Positions 5,692-12,842 of a stretch of 50,963 nucleotides of DNA are shown piece after piece. How positions within the stretch are numbered: position 1 is the stretch's first letter; the number at the start of each line of letters is the position of its first letter. The stretch covers positions 1 through 50,963 of the forward strand of contig JAURGT010000011.1 of assembly GCA_030833665.1 (NCBI GenBank), in the 5' to 3' direction. The stretch comes from Miltoncostaeales bacterium (lineage in GTDB: Bacteria; Actinomycetota; Thermoleophilia; Miltoncostaeales; Miltoncostaeaceae). The position numbers and the translations under genes are program-made. Below the pieces are notes generated by a model. The model saw only the letters and a program-made list of their open reading frames with translations, was not told the DNA's origin and made no database searches.

Positions 5692-7407
5692 ATGAATTTC
5701 TTCACCAGCAGGGAGCAGTCCACCCCGAGGGCGAAGCGCCGTCGGGGGCTTGGATACATCGCGGTGGGCGCGGCGGCATGCGTGGCCGGAACGACCAGCG
5801 TGGCGGTGGCACCGCCCCAGGTGACCACCTACGACCCCACCGAGCTGGCCGATAGCGCCCCGATCTCCACGACGATGAAGGTCACCCCGAAGCTCTGGCC
5901 GAAGGACTACGGCACCGGCGGCAACGTGACCTGTGAGCAGATGGGCTTCCAGAACGACAGCTCGCCCGGGCAGACAGGGGGTATGAACTGGGGCGACCCC
6001 AACTTCTTCTCCCACTTCAGCAATCTGGGCATCACGGTCGATGTCACCGACGGGACGTACGTCGGCTGGCAGTCGAGCACATGGCCGATCGACGCCGTCG
6101 TCCTTCACGGCGGGAGCGTCGGGTCGAACGTGTACCTCTACAACAGCAGCTTCGGGCCCGACACGGGGCTCGCCCCGCCCCTCAACAGCAACAGCCAGCC
6201 GGCCGGCCTCAGCAACCTGCGCTTCTGCTGGAACGACCCGGACTACGACGTGAGCATCAGCAAGACGGCGGACACCCCGACCGTCGACCCGGGTGGAACG
6301 GCGACCTGGACGGTGACGGTGACCAACACCGGTGCGGATGCGATCCCCTTCGGCATGATCGAGGTGACCGACACCGACGCCGATTCGCTCACGCCCATCG
6401 GCACGCCCCCGGACACCCTGGCTCCGGGAGCCACGTTCTCGTGGACGGCTGCCAAGAAGGTGGCCGACGACCCCGAGTTGTGCGGGACCGAGATCCTGAA
6501 CAGCGCCAGCGTCAGCCTGAAGGGGAGCGCCACACCGACCCCGGGCGATGACAGCACGGGCAACATCCCGATCACCGTCGACGGTGAGGTGTGCGCGCCC
6601 GAGTACAACGTGGCCATCCAGAAGTCGTCGAACAGCGCCACGGTAGAGCCCGGCGGCACCGCGACCTGGACGGTCACGGTGACCAGCACCGGCAAGGACC
6701 CGATTCCCTTCGGCCTCATCCAGGTGAGCGATCCGAACGCCGACTCGCTCACCCCGATCGGCACGCCGCCGGCCGAGTTGGATCCCGGTGACAGCTTCTC
6801 CTGGACCGCGTCGAGGCAGATCGCCGCGAGCACCGACACGTGCGGCGCGGAGATCCTCAACAGCGCCAGCGTCACGCTGGTGGGATCGGGATTCTCGTTC
6901 ACGCCCGAGGCGGACGACCAGGCCGTGGCCACGGCGATCGCGGTACAGGGCGTCATCTGTGACCCGCCGCCGCCCCCGCCGCCGCCGCCCCCGGCGCCGC
7001 CTGAGGTGACGGCATTCCGTCCGGCGACCGGAGGCCTGTCGATCAAGAAGACGGGCAGCAAGCGTGCCGTCGTCGGCGGTCGGGTCACGTACACGATCGT
7101 CGTCCGCAACACCGGGGCGACCGATGCGACGGGCGTCGTGCTGAGGGACATCGCACCGGGCGTGTTTGCCTGGGGCAGGAAGGCCTCTGGGGCCACGCTG
7201 AAGGGTCGCAGTATGACGTGGGCCATCGGCACCATCCCCGCAGGCGGGAAGGTGACGAAGAAGGTGACCCTGCTGGTCAAGATGACCAGCGCGAAGCGTG
7301 CGTGCAACGTCGCACAGGTCACCTCGGCCAACGCAGGTCGCTACCGCAGCAAGGCGTGCACCAAGCTGTCGGTTGCGATGCGACCGGCCACTCCCGTCAC
7401 CGGGTAG
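5692..7407 (+). CDS. Secreted DUF11-repeat surface protein
   Basis: 571 residues from the ATG at 5692. The N-terminus is a twin-arginine-like or Sec signal (KRRRGLGYIAVGAAACVAG). Residues ~45-180 form a distinct domain with one cysteine at each end (NVTCEQ, LRFCWN). Then come two near-identical DUF11 beta-domains (~184-290 and ~303-410; both contain PGGTATWTVTVT and DADSLTPIGTPP-like phrases and an internal cysteine pair), a run of about ten prolines (~424-434) and a third, more divergent DUF11 domain (~448-560, VGGRVTYTIVVRNTGATDA). DUF11 domains are extracellular structural modules. No LPXTG or C-terminal membrane anchor is visible, so it is either released or held non-covalently. Confidence 0.8.
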   Translation: MNFFTSREQSTPRAKRRRGLGYIAVGAAACVAGTTSVAVAPPQVTTYDPTELADSAPISTTMKVTPKLWPKDYGTGGNVTCEQMGFQNDSSPGQTGGMNWGDPNFFSHFSNLGITVDVTDGTYVGWQSSTWPIDAVVLHGGSVGSNVYLYNSSFGPDTGLAPPLNSNSQPAGLSNLRFCWNDPDYDVSISKTADTPTVDPGGTATWTVTVTNTGADAIPFGMIEVTDTDADSLTPIGTPPDTLAPGATFSWTAAKKVADDPELCGTEILNSASVSLKGSATPTPGDDSTGNIPITVDGEVCAPEYNVAIQKSSNSATVEPGGTATWTVTVTSTGKDPIPFGLIQVSDPNADSLTPIGTPPAELDPGDSFSWTASRQIAASTDTCGAEILNSASVTLVGSGFSFTPEADDQAVATAIAVQGVICDPPPPPPPPPPAPPEVTAFRPATGGLSIKKTGSKRAVVGGRVTYTIVVRNTGATDATGVVLRDIAPGVFAWGRKASGATLKGRSMTWAIGTIPAGGKVTKKVTLLVKMTSAKRACNVAQVTSANAGRYRSKACTKLSVAMRPATPVTG

Positions 7408-7423
7408 GGCTGAACGCAGACCT

Positions 7424-7465
7424 CAGGGCCCGTGGCGCGCCGTTCTCTCCGCTCCACGGGCCCTG
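7424..7465. terminator. Bidirectional terminator hairpin
   Basis: CAGGGCCCGTGG (7424-7435) pairs perfectly with CCACGGGCCCTG (7454-7465), 12 base pairs and an 18-base loop, between two convergent genes. Confidence 0.65.
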
Positions 7466-7475
7466 GTGCGTCATC

Positions 7476-8009
7476 TCACTGGGCCGCCGTCTCCAGAGCC
7501 GCGCGCTGTGCGGGCGGGGTAGCGAGAAGCTGGATGCGCCATGTGGCGGCCTGCTTCGAGGTCCACTTCGTGCGCGTGGCCCGTGCGCTGTTCGTGCGTA
7601 CTGAGGAGACCCAGCTGCCGTAGGCGACCGGCACGGCGCGATCGCGACGCGTGATCCGCTTGAGCCATACCGGCCGCAGGTCCTGCGTGACGGCCTCGAC
7701 CACGCCCTCCTCGGTGGTCATCTCATCGCCGCCGGCCAGCTCGTTGGCGAAGCCGACCTGGTGAAGTACCTCGTGCAGCACGGCCACCAGGCGGTCGGGC
7801 GCCATCTGGCGCGGGCTGACGCTGTAGACGGCGGTATCGGCGGCCGGAAGCCACACGACCCCCGGCGTTGCCATCCCGCTGCCGGCCGGGATCTGATCCG
7901 ACATGCAGACCTCGGGAACAGCGATGGGCGTCACCCGGGAGGACACCAGGACGGTGGCCTCACGGACGACCTGAGCAAGCGGCGGCGGCGGCGGTGTGCA
8001 AGCGGGCAT
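7476..8009 (-). CDS. Putative zinc metallopeptidase (HExxHxxG)
   Basis: 177 residues from the ATG at 8009. The central motif LVAVLHEVLHQVGFANE contains HEVLHQVG, the HExxHxxG zinc site of metzincin-like peptidases, and TEEGVVEAVTQDL follows about 20 residues later, where a third ligand or structural glutamate could lie. The N-terminus starts with a short cysteine and a poly-proline run (CTPPPPPL) without a hydrophobic core, so no classical signal peptide is seen. The C-terminal ~50 residues are basic (RITRRDRAVPV, ARATRTKWTSKQAA). It resembles no specific family I can name; motif and spacing are the only evidence for function. It is divergent from the M23 peptidase gene. Confidence 0.55.
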   Translation of the reverse strand: MPACTPPPPPLAQVVREATVLVSSRVTPIAVPEVCMSDQIPAGSGMATPGVVWLPAADTAVYSVSPRQMAPDRLVAVLHEVLHQVGFANELAGGDEMTTEEGVVEAVTQDLRPVWLKRITRRDRAVPVAYGSWVSSVRTNSARATRTKWTSKQAATWRIQLLATPPAQRAALETAAQ

Positions 8010-8053
8010 GACCCGAAAGTATCGGTGCCACCTACCCGATGGAAGGGGTTCGA

Positions 8054-8113
8054 CCCAACCTCTGGAGTGGGTTGGCAAGTTCTGGCGACCTGACCGTGGT
8101 TTTTGGTGGTCAG
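8054..8113. repeat. Two hairpins in the divergent intergenic region
   Basis: CCCAACC (8054-8060) pairs with GGGTTGG (8069-8075), and CTGACC (8090-8095) with GGTCAG (8108-8113). They lie between the divergent metallopeptidase and M23 genes and could be operators or leader structure. No promoter is clear beside them; GACAAT at 8192-8197, nine bases before the M23 start, is the best -10 candidate. Confidence 0.35.
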
Positions 8114-8206
8114 ACGGGCTGAGGGGCCTGTTCCCCACCCACCCACCCAGAACGTGGAACGGCGATTTCACGGGGACGCACCGGCGGCGACGACAATCCG
8201 CCGCCG

Positions 8207-9280
8207 ATGTCCCGACGCGCCCCTCTCCTGATGGCCCTTGCCCTGGCCCTCGTGATCACGCAGGGGGTTGCTGCGGGTGCACGGGACATCACGACCCTGG
8301 AGAAGCGCGTTCAAGCGGTCGAGACCCGGGCGGCTGAGCTCGATGCCGCCGCGGGTGCGGCCGCATCGCGTCACAACGCCGCGATGGACCGATTCGCTGC
8401 CGCCCGCACGGGGGCCGCGACCGCCCGTCGTGAGCTCGCCCGCACCCAAAGCCAGCTCATCGTGGCGCGCGAGAGGCTGTCAGCCCGCCTCGTCGCCATG
8501 TATCGCAGGCCGGACCCCGACCTCCTGGCGCTGCTCGCGTCGAGCGGGTCGCTCAGCGATCTGATGGGGCGCGCGACGGCCCTGCGGGGCGCAGCGGGCC
8601 AGGACGCAGGGCTCGTGCGCGCCGTGCGCAGTCGTCGTGTGGCCCTGCGCGCGACCCAGCAGCGCCTGGCCCGCGAGATGTCCACGGCTCGACGCGAGGC
8701 AGCCGTCGCAGAACGCGAGCGAGCCCGCATCGGGGCCCTGCTTGCCGAGCAGTCCCGCGTTGTCGAGAGCGCGCGCGGAGCGCTCAAGGCCGCGCTCGCG
8801 GCGCGGGTGCAGTCGCGCGTTCGTGCTGCGCGCGCGAAGGGGTCAACGGTCATCCCGGTCGCTCCCGACGGAACCGAGCCGGTATTCCCCATCGCCGCCC
8901 CGTCGACATTCTCCGACGACTGGATGGCGCCCCGCGGCGGACGCTTCCACGAGGGCATCGACATCATGGCCGCGCGCGGCGCGCCAATCGTGGCCGTGGT
9001 GAGCGGCACCATCGTCCGCATCGGCACCACGCCCATCAGCGGCAACCGGTTCTGGCTCCGGGCATCGAACGGCGATGAGTACTTCTACTGCCACCTCGAC
9101 GGCTTCACGCCAGCCGCCGTTGAGGGCGCCCTCGTAAAGGCGGGCACGGTACTCGGCTACAACGGCGACACCGGTGACGCCAAGGGAACCACGCCGCACC
9201 TGCACTTCGAGATCCACCCGGGGGGAGGCGGACCGATCAGGCCCTACCCGCTGGTCTCGTCGTGGCCGCGCGTGGGGTGA
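8207..9280 (+). CDS. Secreted coiled-coil M23 peptidase (EnvC/NlpD-like)
   Basis: 357 residues: signal peptide (LLMALALALVITQGVAAG, residues ~6-25), a long alanine/arginine-rich coiled coil (~27-210) and a C-terminal M23/LytM domain (~225-350). The zinc ligands are visible: H248 and D252 in FHEGIDIMA, and H331-L-H333 in HLHFEIHPGG, so the site is complete. Family members with active sites cut peptidoglycan cross-links; those attached to coiled coils usually act at division or in wall remodelling, and the coiled coil controls access. The length is normal for actinobacterial homologues. It stands alone, converging on the lipoprotein gene with a terminator hairpin between them. Confidence 0.88.
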   Translation: MSRRAPLLMALALALVITQGVAAGARDITTLEKRVQAVETRAAELDAAAGAAASRHNAAMDRFAAARTGAATARRELARTQSQLIVARERLSARLVAMYRRPDPDLLALLASSGSLSDLMGRATALRGAAGQDAGLVRAVRSRRVALRATQQRLAREMSTARREAAVAERERARIGALLAEQSRVVESARGALKAALAARVQSRVRAARAKGSTVIPVAPDGTEPVFPIAAPSTFSDDWMAPRGGRFHEGIDIMAARGAPIVAVVSGTIVRIGTTPISGNRFWLRASNGDEYFYCHLDGFTPAAVEGALVKAGTVLGYNGDTGDAKGTTPHLHFEIHPGGGGPIRPYPLVSSWPRVG

Positions 9281-9303
9281 TGCACCGAGCGGCCGGGCCG
9301 GCC

Positions 9304-9322
9304 GCCCATCGCGATGATGGGC
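9304..9322. terminator. Convergent terminator hairpin
   Basis: GCCCATC (9304-9310) and GATGGGC (9316-9322) with a five-base loop lie between the convergent M23 and lipoprotein genes, flanked by GGCC-rich arms that can extend the stem. Confidence 0.5.
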
Positions 9323-9362
9323 AGGCCGCGCCCGGCGCGCGCGGTCCAGGCGTCAGGTCCGC

Positions 9363-9881
9363 CTAGGCGACCTTCACGCCGCACGCCGACGCCAGCGCGG
9401 CGTCGGCGGCCTTTGCGTCGGCGCCTGTCGCGAGGTCGGTGTATGCCTTGACGGCTTCCGCGAAGTCGTCCGGGTCGTCGTCCATCGCCGCTGCGTAGAT
9501 GGCGTCGAGGGCGGTGTGCTCCTGCTTCTCGATGGCCGTGTAGCCCTTGACCGCATCGAGGCAGGCACCGGTGGCACCGGCCTCCATGTCAGCCAGCGTC
9601 TTCTCGTAGGCCGTGAGCTCGGTCTCAAGGGCCGGCCAGGCCGCGACGGCGGCGGCCGCGTTGTCGGCCCCGACCACGGCGTCCTCGGCCTTGGTCACGG
9701 CGGCCTCTGCGTCGGCATATGCGGCTTGGAGGTCGGCGCTCAGGGCCGCTTCGGCGGCCGCGGTGTCAGCAGAGCTGCTGCTGGACGATCCGCAGCCCGC
9801 GAAGCCGATTGCGCCGACGGCGAGGATGCCGGCGAGTGCCACCGCGCCGCGGCGGCGGAGGGTGTTGATCTCGAAGTTCAT
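9363..9881 (-). CDS. Small alanine-rich lipoprotein
   Basis: 172 residues. The signal segment GAVALAGILAVGAIGFAGC ends in a lipobox (GFAGC), so the mature protein is anchored by its cysteine. A serine linker (GSSSSSSADT) leads to a helical, Ala/Glu/Asp-rich domain with one conserved-looking GACLDAVKGYTAIEKQEHTALD stretch split by the ACL cysteine and a final SACGVKVA cysteine, suggesting one disulfide. I recognise no family. ATG 9881 has a GAGGA ribosome site about eight bases upstream and a TAAGGT -10 box (9911-9916), so unlike its divergent neighbour it has a normal short leader. Confidence 0.7.
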   Translation of the reverse strand: MNFEINTLRRRGAVALAGILAVGAIGFAGCGSSSSSSADTAAAEAALSADLQAAYADAEAAVTKAEDAVVGADNAAAAVAAWPALETELTAYEKTLADMEAGATGACLDAVKGYTAIEKQEHTALDAIYAAAMDDDPDDFAEAVKAYTDLATGADAKAADAALASACGVKVA

Positions 9882-9910
9882 GGAAGTCCTCGGTAGGGGT
9901 GCGAGTCTCC

Positions 9911-9916
9911 ACCTTA
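9911..9916 (-). promoter_or_regulatory. -10 element TAAGGT for the lipoprotein gene
   Basis: On the minus strand TAAGGT lies 29 bases before the ATG, with a GAGGA ribosome site between. It is seven bases from the oppositely directed TAGCCT at 9923-9928, making a compact divergent promoter. Confidence 0.45.
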
Positions 9917-9922
9917 CGCCGC

Positions 9923-9928
9923 TAGCCT
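9923..9928 (+). promoter_or_regulatory. -10 element TAGCCT, leaderless start
   Basis: TAGCCT lies seven bases before the GTG at 9936, with no ribosome site between, implying a leaderless message for the small membrane protein and LLM operon. Confidence 0.5.
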
Positions 9929-9935
9929 TGAAATC

Positions 9936-10271
9936 GTGACAGGACGCCAGCGCGAGTCGCGCGAGGAGATCGTCGCCCGCGTGGCGGCCGAGCAGGAGGG
10001 CCTGCATCCCAACCCGGAATACACCCGCACCGCCAAGCGGCGCGTGTGGGTGCTCGGGGCCATCATGGTGCCTGTGAGCCTGCTCATCGGATGGGCCATC
10101 GGCACGCCGCTCGGGTGGCCACCGCTCCTGTGGATCGCCGCGGGCGCCGGCATCAGCCTGGGGGTGTTCTACATCGCCTACGTCATACTGGCCGAGCGTG
10201 ACGATGGCCGAATCCAGCGCGAGCTCGACGAGGCACGGCGCCAACGCGACACTGGGGAGGAGAGCGCGTGA
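9936..10271 (+). CDS. Small two-helix membrane protein
   Basis: 111 residues: a charged N-terminal part ([19 protein letters not shown]), a basic turn ([10 protein letters not shown]), two membrane helices ([18 protein letters not shown] and [22 protein letters not shown]) and a charged helical tail ([15 protein letters not shown]). Both ends should be cytoplasmic. I do not recognise the family. It is translationally coupled to the LLM oxidoreductase through a GTGA overlap, but nothing in the sequence says they work together. Confidence 0.65.
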   Translation: MTGRQRESREEIVARVAAEQEGLHPNPEYTRTAKRRVWVLGAIMVPVSLLIGWAIGTPLGWPPLLWIAAGAGISLGVFYIAYVILAERDDGRIQRELDEARRQRDTGEESA

Positions 10272-11347
10272 CGCAGGGGATCGAACTCGGCATCTACTCC
10301 TTCGGCGACGCCACGCCCGACCCGGCAACGGGACGGGCCATCGAGGTGGGGCAGCGCGTGCGCGACCTCGTGGACGAGATCGTCCTGGCCGACGAGGTGG
10401 GGCTCGACGTCTTCGGCGTGGGGGAGCACCATCGGCCCGACTTCCCGGTGTCGTCTCCGGCCGTGGTGCTGGCGGCGGCGGCCGCGCGCACCTCGCGCAT
10501 CCGGCTCACCTCGGCGGTGACCGTGCTGTCCTCCGACGATCCCGTGCGGGTGTTCCAGGACTTCGCCACGATCGATCTCCTTTCGCAGGGGCGGGCCGAG
10601 ATCATGGCCGGGCGCGGGTCGTTCATCGAGTCATTCCCGCTCTTCGGCTACGACCTCGCCGACTACCAGGGCCTGTTCCTCGAGAAGCTCGACCTGCTGC
10701 TGCAGCTGCGCGAGCATGAGGTGGTCACCTGGAGCGGCACGCGTCGCGCCCCCATCGAGGGGCGCGCGGTGTACCCGCGTCCCCAGCAGGACCGCCTGCC
10801 CATCTGGATCGCCGTTGGCGGCACGCCGCAGTCGGTGGTGAACGCCGCGGCCCGTGGCCTGCCGATCTCGGTGGCCATCATCGGCGCCGCCGCGCAGCCG
10901 TTCATCCCATTCGTCAACCTCTATCGCGAGGCGCTCGAGGAGTTCGGGCACGACCCCGCCTCGGTGCCGGTGTCAATCGGCTCCCATGGGTTCATCGCCG
11001 ACACCTCGCAGAAGGCCGCCGATATCTCCGCGCCGGGGATCATGGCCGCCATGAACCAGATCGGCAGCGAGCGCGGGTGGGGCAGCCACATCGACCGCGC
11101 ACAGTTCGATCGCATGCGCCAGCCGCACGGCGCCCTGATGGTGGGAAGCCCGGCTGAGGTGACCGAGAAGATCCTCGCCGAGTACGAGATGTTCGGGAAC
11201 CGCCGGGTGCTGCTGCACATGGGTGTGGGCAATCCGCCGCACGCCGACATGATGCGTGCCATCGAGCTCTACGGCACCGAGGTGGCCCCTGCGGTGCGCA
11301 AGGAGATCGCCCGTCTCGACGCCGCCGCACCGGTGGGTGCCCGCTGA
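10268..11347 (+). CDS. LLM-class flavin-dependent oxidoreductase
   Basis: 359 residues of the bacterial luciferase-like monooxygenase fold. Recognisable pieces: [31 protein letters not shown] near residue 50 (the EHH motif typical of LLM proteins that use FMN or F420), [21 protein letters not shown], then [21 protein letters not shown] and [14 protein letters not shown]. The GRGSF.ES.PLFGY phrase matches the subgroup often named 'LLM class flavin-dependent oxidoreductase', close to alkanal/FMN members. The substrate cannot be inferred. GTG start overlaps the previous stop. Confidence 0.85.
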   Translation: MTQGIELGIYSFGDATPDPATGRAIEVGQRVRDLVDEIVLADEVGLDVFGVGEHHRPDFPVSSPAVVLAAAAARTSRIRLTSAVTVLSSDDPVRVFQDFATIDLLSQGRAEIMAGRGSFIESFPLFGYDLADYQGLFLEKLDLLLQLREHEVVTWSGTRRAPIEGRAVYPRPQQDRLPIWIAVGGTPQSVVNAAARGLPISVAIIGAAAQPFIPFVNLYREALEEFGHDPASVPVSIGSHGFIADTSQKAADISAPGIMAAMNQIGSERGWGSHIDRAQFDRMRQPHGALMVGSPAEVTEKILAEYEMFGNRRVLLHMGVGNPPHADMMRAIELYGTEVAPAVRKEIARLDAAAPVGAR

Positions 11348-11373
11348 GCCTCGCCGTGGCTCGCGCGGGACGG

Positions 11374-11379
11374 TAAGGT
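11374..11379 (+). promoter_or_regulatory. -10 element TAAGGT, leaderless start
   Basis: TAAGGT lies six bases before the ATG at 11386; leaderless arrangement for the zinc-ribbon and recX pair. Confidence 0.5.
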
Positions 11380-11385
11380 TCGCCC

Positions 11386-11589
11386 ATGGCTGAGAACGAG
11401 ACATCCGGCACTGAGATAAACGCCCTCGATGGGGCCCCCGAGTGCCCCAAGTGCGGGTCGCAGACGTTCGCGACCCAGCGGAGGATGCGCACGCACGACC
11501 TCGGCGGGGCCAGCCCGGTCGCGCGCGACCAGGACCACCCCGTGTGGCGCTGTATGCGGTGCGCGAACGAGATGCCGCGCGAGGCCTAG
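11386..11589 (+). CDS. Small zinc-ribbon protein
   Basis: 67 residues with two cysteine pairs, PECPKCGS (residues ~19-24) and RCMRCANE (~56-61), about 33 residues apart, forming a treble-clef or zinc-ribbon. Acidic N-terminus, no signal or membrane segment. Such orphan ribbons bind nucleic acid or proteins; the job here is unknown. It begins six bases after a TAAGGT box and is followed 16 bases later by recX. Two other small zinc proteins with the same leaderless promoter layout occur at 23397 and 46224. Confidence 0.7.
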   Translation: MAENETSGTEINALDGAPECPKCGSQTFATQRRMRTHDLGGASPVARDQDHPVWRCMRCANEMPREA

Positions 11590-11605
11590 CCGCCCCACCC
11601 TCGCC

Positions 11606-12403
11606 GTGATCTCCGTCATCACGGCGCTGCGCGCGTCCTCCAACGGGGCGTACATCGGTGTCGAGCGTGACGGAGCGAAATGGCTGCGCCTTCCCGTGCA
11701 CCTCGTGGCCGATCTCGGCCTCAGTACGGGCGAGGAGATGGACGAGCATCGCGTCGCGTCCATCGAGGACGCCGCGGCAGTTGAGCGGCTCTGGGAGGCC
11801 GCCCTCCGGTTCACGGTGGCCCGTGGACGTTCATACCGCGAGGTGGTGCAGCGGCTGCGCGACCGACGGGCAGAGGAGGGCCAGGCGGCCCGCGTGCTCG
11901 CGCGCCTCGAGGCGGCGGGGCTGCTGGACGAGCAGGCCAACGCCGCCCAGCGCGTGGAGCGCCTCGCTGCGCGAGGTTGGGCATCGCGGCGCATCAGATC
12001 GGAGATGATGCGGGTGGGCTTCGCCAACGACGTCGTGGTGCGAGCGATCGACGAGGCCCTGCCCGAGGGCCACGATGCGCAGGTGCTCGAGGCGGCCGTG
12101 GTGCGCACGGGAATCCCCGAGAGCACCGCTGATCGCATGCGCATGGCTGATCGCCTGGTGCGCAAGGGCCTGTCACCGCAGGCGGTACGCGATGCCGTGC
12201 GGCCCGATGAGGGCACGCGTCCGGAGCGTGGCGAGGATGCGCCTGATGCCGAGGAACTCATCCGGCAGGTGCGCAGGCGGTATCCGGCGCAGGCGACCGA
12301 CCCCGGGGACAGGCGGCGCGCGGTCGGCTGGCTCGCGCGACGCGGCCTGCATTCCGAGGACGCCCGGCGCATCCTCGAAGCTGCGGCGGACGACGCGGCC
12401 TAG
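11606..12403 (+). CDS. recX: RecX family regulator of RecA
   Basis: 265 residues from a GTG at 11606. The N-terminal strand region (TALRASSNGAYIGVERDG, LPVHLVADLGLSTGEEMD) is the extension common in actinobacterial RecX, and the helical repeats follow: RGRSYREVVQRLRDR, VLARLEAAGLLDEQANA, RLAARGWASRRIRSEM and VGFANDVVVRAI. RecX binds RecA filaments and damps or adjusts their activity. Typically recX lies just after recA; here recA is not in the window and the partner is a zinc-ribbon gene. The three-helix modules repeat again in the last ~90 residues (LVRKGLSPQAVRDAV, WLARRGLHSEDARRIL), normal for long RecX proteins. Confidence 0.75.
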   Translation: MISVITALRASSNGAYIGVERDGAKWLRLPVHLVADLGLSTGEEMDEHRVASIEDAAAVERLWEAALRFTVARGRSYREVVQRLRDRRAEEGQAARVLARLEAAGLLDEQANAAQRVERLAARGWASRRIRSEMMRVGFANDVVVRAIDEALPEGHDAQVLEAAVVRTGIPESTADRMRMADRLVRKGLSPQAVRDAVRPDEGTRPERGEDAPDAEELIRQVRRRYPAQATDPGDRRRAVGWLARRGLHSEDARRILEAAADDAA

Positions 12404-12427
12404 CCGCGCATCCCCCGGCACCCGGCC

Positions 12428-12829
12428 CTAGGAGGAGGCCACGGCCGCGAGCACGCGGTCAAGGCGCTCGGCCACCTCGGCGGCCACCGGGGCGAGGGCG
12501 TCGTTGCCCACCATGCCGAGCATCTGCTCGGCGGCCACGGCGCTCACGCGCGTCGTGGAGCCGGTGCGGTAGATCACCACGTTGCAGGGCAGCAGCACGC
12601 CGAGATCGGGCTCCGCGTCAAGCGCCCTGTGGGCCAGTGGCGGGTTGCACGCGCCGAGGATCAGGTACTCCTCACGGTCGACGTCGAGCTTGGCCTTCAT
12701 CGTGGCCTTCACGTCGATCTCGGTGAGCACGCCGAAACCCTCTGCGGCGAGCGCCTCGCGGGTGGCGGCCACCACCTCGTCGAAGTCGCGGTCCAGTTCT
12801 ATCGCCAGCGAGTACTCGACAGATGACAT
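12428..12829 (-). CDS. DUF302 family protein
   Basis: 133 residues from the ATG at 12829, with a G-rich ribosome site (GGGGGG) just before. The pattern FDEVVAATREALAAEGFGVLTEID, KAKLDVDREEYLILGACNPPLAHRAL, DLGVLLPCNVVIYRT and the C-terminal LDRVLAAV is the DUF302 fold, whose members are cytoplasmic proteins of unknown activity with a conserved NP-A and PCNV. It starts 13 bases after the giant dehydrogenase-FabH fusion and is almost surely cotranscribed with it. DUF302 genes often neighbour redox or thiol-related genes, so a link to the lipoyl chemistry is conceivable but unproven. Confidence 0.8.
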   Translation of the reverse strand: MSSVEYSLAIELDRDFDEVVAATREALAAEGFGVLTEIDVKATMKAKLDVDREEYLILGACNPPLAHRALDAEPDLGVLLPCNVVIYRTGSTTRVSAVAAEQMLGMVGNDALAPVAAEVAERLDRVLAAVASS

Positions 12830-12842
12830 GGCGTCCCCCCGG

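Noticed and set aside
6964-6993. Proline-codon run in the DUF11 gene as an assembly artefact
   Set aside because: The codons vary and the frame stays open; proline linkers are common between such domains.
8045-8075. tRNA-like T-arm (GGTTCGACCC)
   Set aside because: No cloverleaf can be made around it; acceptor and anticodon arms are missing.
8010-8206. Cyclic di-AMP (ydaO-type) riboswitch before the M23 peptidase
   Set aside because: Such riboswitches often precede wall hydrolases, but I cannot find the conserved core; only two simple hairpins are present.
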